Positions 13,358 to 13,392 of a stretch of DNA of 13,392 nt are shown here, in pieces. Under the pieces are notes generated by a model. It was not told the origin of the DNA. It searched no databases and saw only the letters and a list, made by a program, of their open reading frames with translations. This DNA is from Caldimicrobium sp964595655. Its GTDB lineage: Bacteria > Desulfobacterota > Thermodesulfobacteria > Thermodesulfobacteriales > Thermodesulfobacteriaceae. The stretch spans positions 1 to 13,392 of the forward strand of contig CAZQQV010000040.1 in NCBI GenBank assembly GCA_964595655.1, given 5' to 3'. The first letter of the stretch is position 1, and each line of letters opens with the position of its first letter. Position numbers and translations under genes: made by a program.

Positions 13358-13392
13358 ATAGGCTTAGCCTCCTGATTGAGGTTTAAGCCTAT
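13358..13392. repeat. Strong inverted repeat (hairpin) ending at the window edge
   Basis: ATAGGCTTA (13358-13366) pairs with TAAGCCTAT (13384-13392), and CCTC (13368-13371) with GAGG (13378-13381), leaving a 6-base loop and one small internal irregularity. A run of T lies on the left side, which is the wrong side for a minus-strand terminator. A plus-strand terminator would need a T run beyond the window. Confidence 0.6.

Noticed and set aside
13350..13392. Intrinsic terminator for a minus-strand gene
   Set aside because: The T run is on the plus strand to the left of the hairpin, so a minus-strand RNA would have A, not U, after the stem.

Overview
The window looks like a chromosomal stretch from an AT-rich thermophilic anaerobe. 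The best guess is a sulfate-reducing or sulfur-disproportionating member of the Thermodesulfobacteriota; this is inferred, not proven. The reasons are Lys/Glu/Phe-rich proteins with AT-ending codons, tightly overlapping genes, strong purine-rich ribosome sites, selenocysteine machinery (SelA), an oxygen-sensitive two-subunit-type fumarase, an Fe-S type Rrf2 regulator, and a condensing enzyme of the Re-citrate synthase type found in strict anaerobes. No rRNA, tRNA or CRISPR array was seen.

Bases 1-6565 form a left-hand plus-strand operon. A possible C-terminal tail of an upstream gene is followed by an AlaA-like aminotransferase, selA, a large TPR protein of unknown function, a metallo-beta-lactamase-fold hydrolase, a 72-residue helical protein and thrC. 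Gene ends overlap by 4 to 23 bases or are separated by about 12 to 22 bases, so co-transcription and translational coupling are likely. The contents mix amino-acid metabolism (aminotransferase, threonine synthase) with tRNA-Sec charging.

Bases 6555-8078 carry a minus-strand methyl-accepting chemotaxis protein, convergent with and overlapping the end of thrC. It shares a 155-base intergenic region with a second plus-strand operon (8234-11876). That region has a near-ideal sigma70-type promoter facing the chemotaxis gene and a weaker one facing the operon. The second operon encodes a 599-residue fusion of a Re-citrate/homocitrate-synthase-like DRE-TIM enzyme with a C-terminal Cache (PDC)-like sensor domain, then TolB, a PaaI-like hotdog thioesterase and a 4-oxalocrotonate-tautomerase-family protein. 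The fusion is the most interesting object in the window: a central-carbon enzyme carrying a ligand-sensor fold normally found outside the membrane in receptors.

Bases 11843-12878 are a minus-strand pair: an Rrf2/IscR-type regulator followed 25 bases later by a fumarase beta subunit that begins with GTG and whose alpha partner is not next to it. Bases 12879-13392 hold no convincing gene. They contain a candidate Rrf2 promoter, a small inverted repeat, two short minus-strand ORFs that look like gene remnants, three 15-base tandem repeats built on TGTGTACAC (possibly the end of an IS21-like element), and a strong hairpin whose right arm ends exactly at the window edge.
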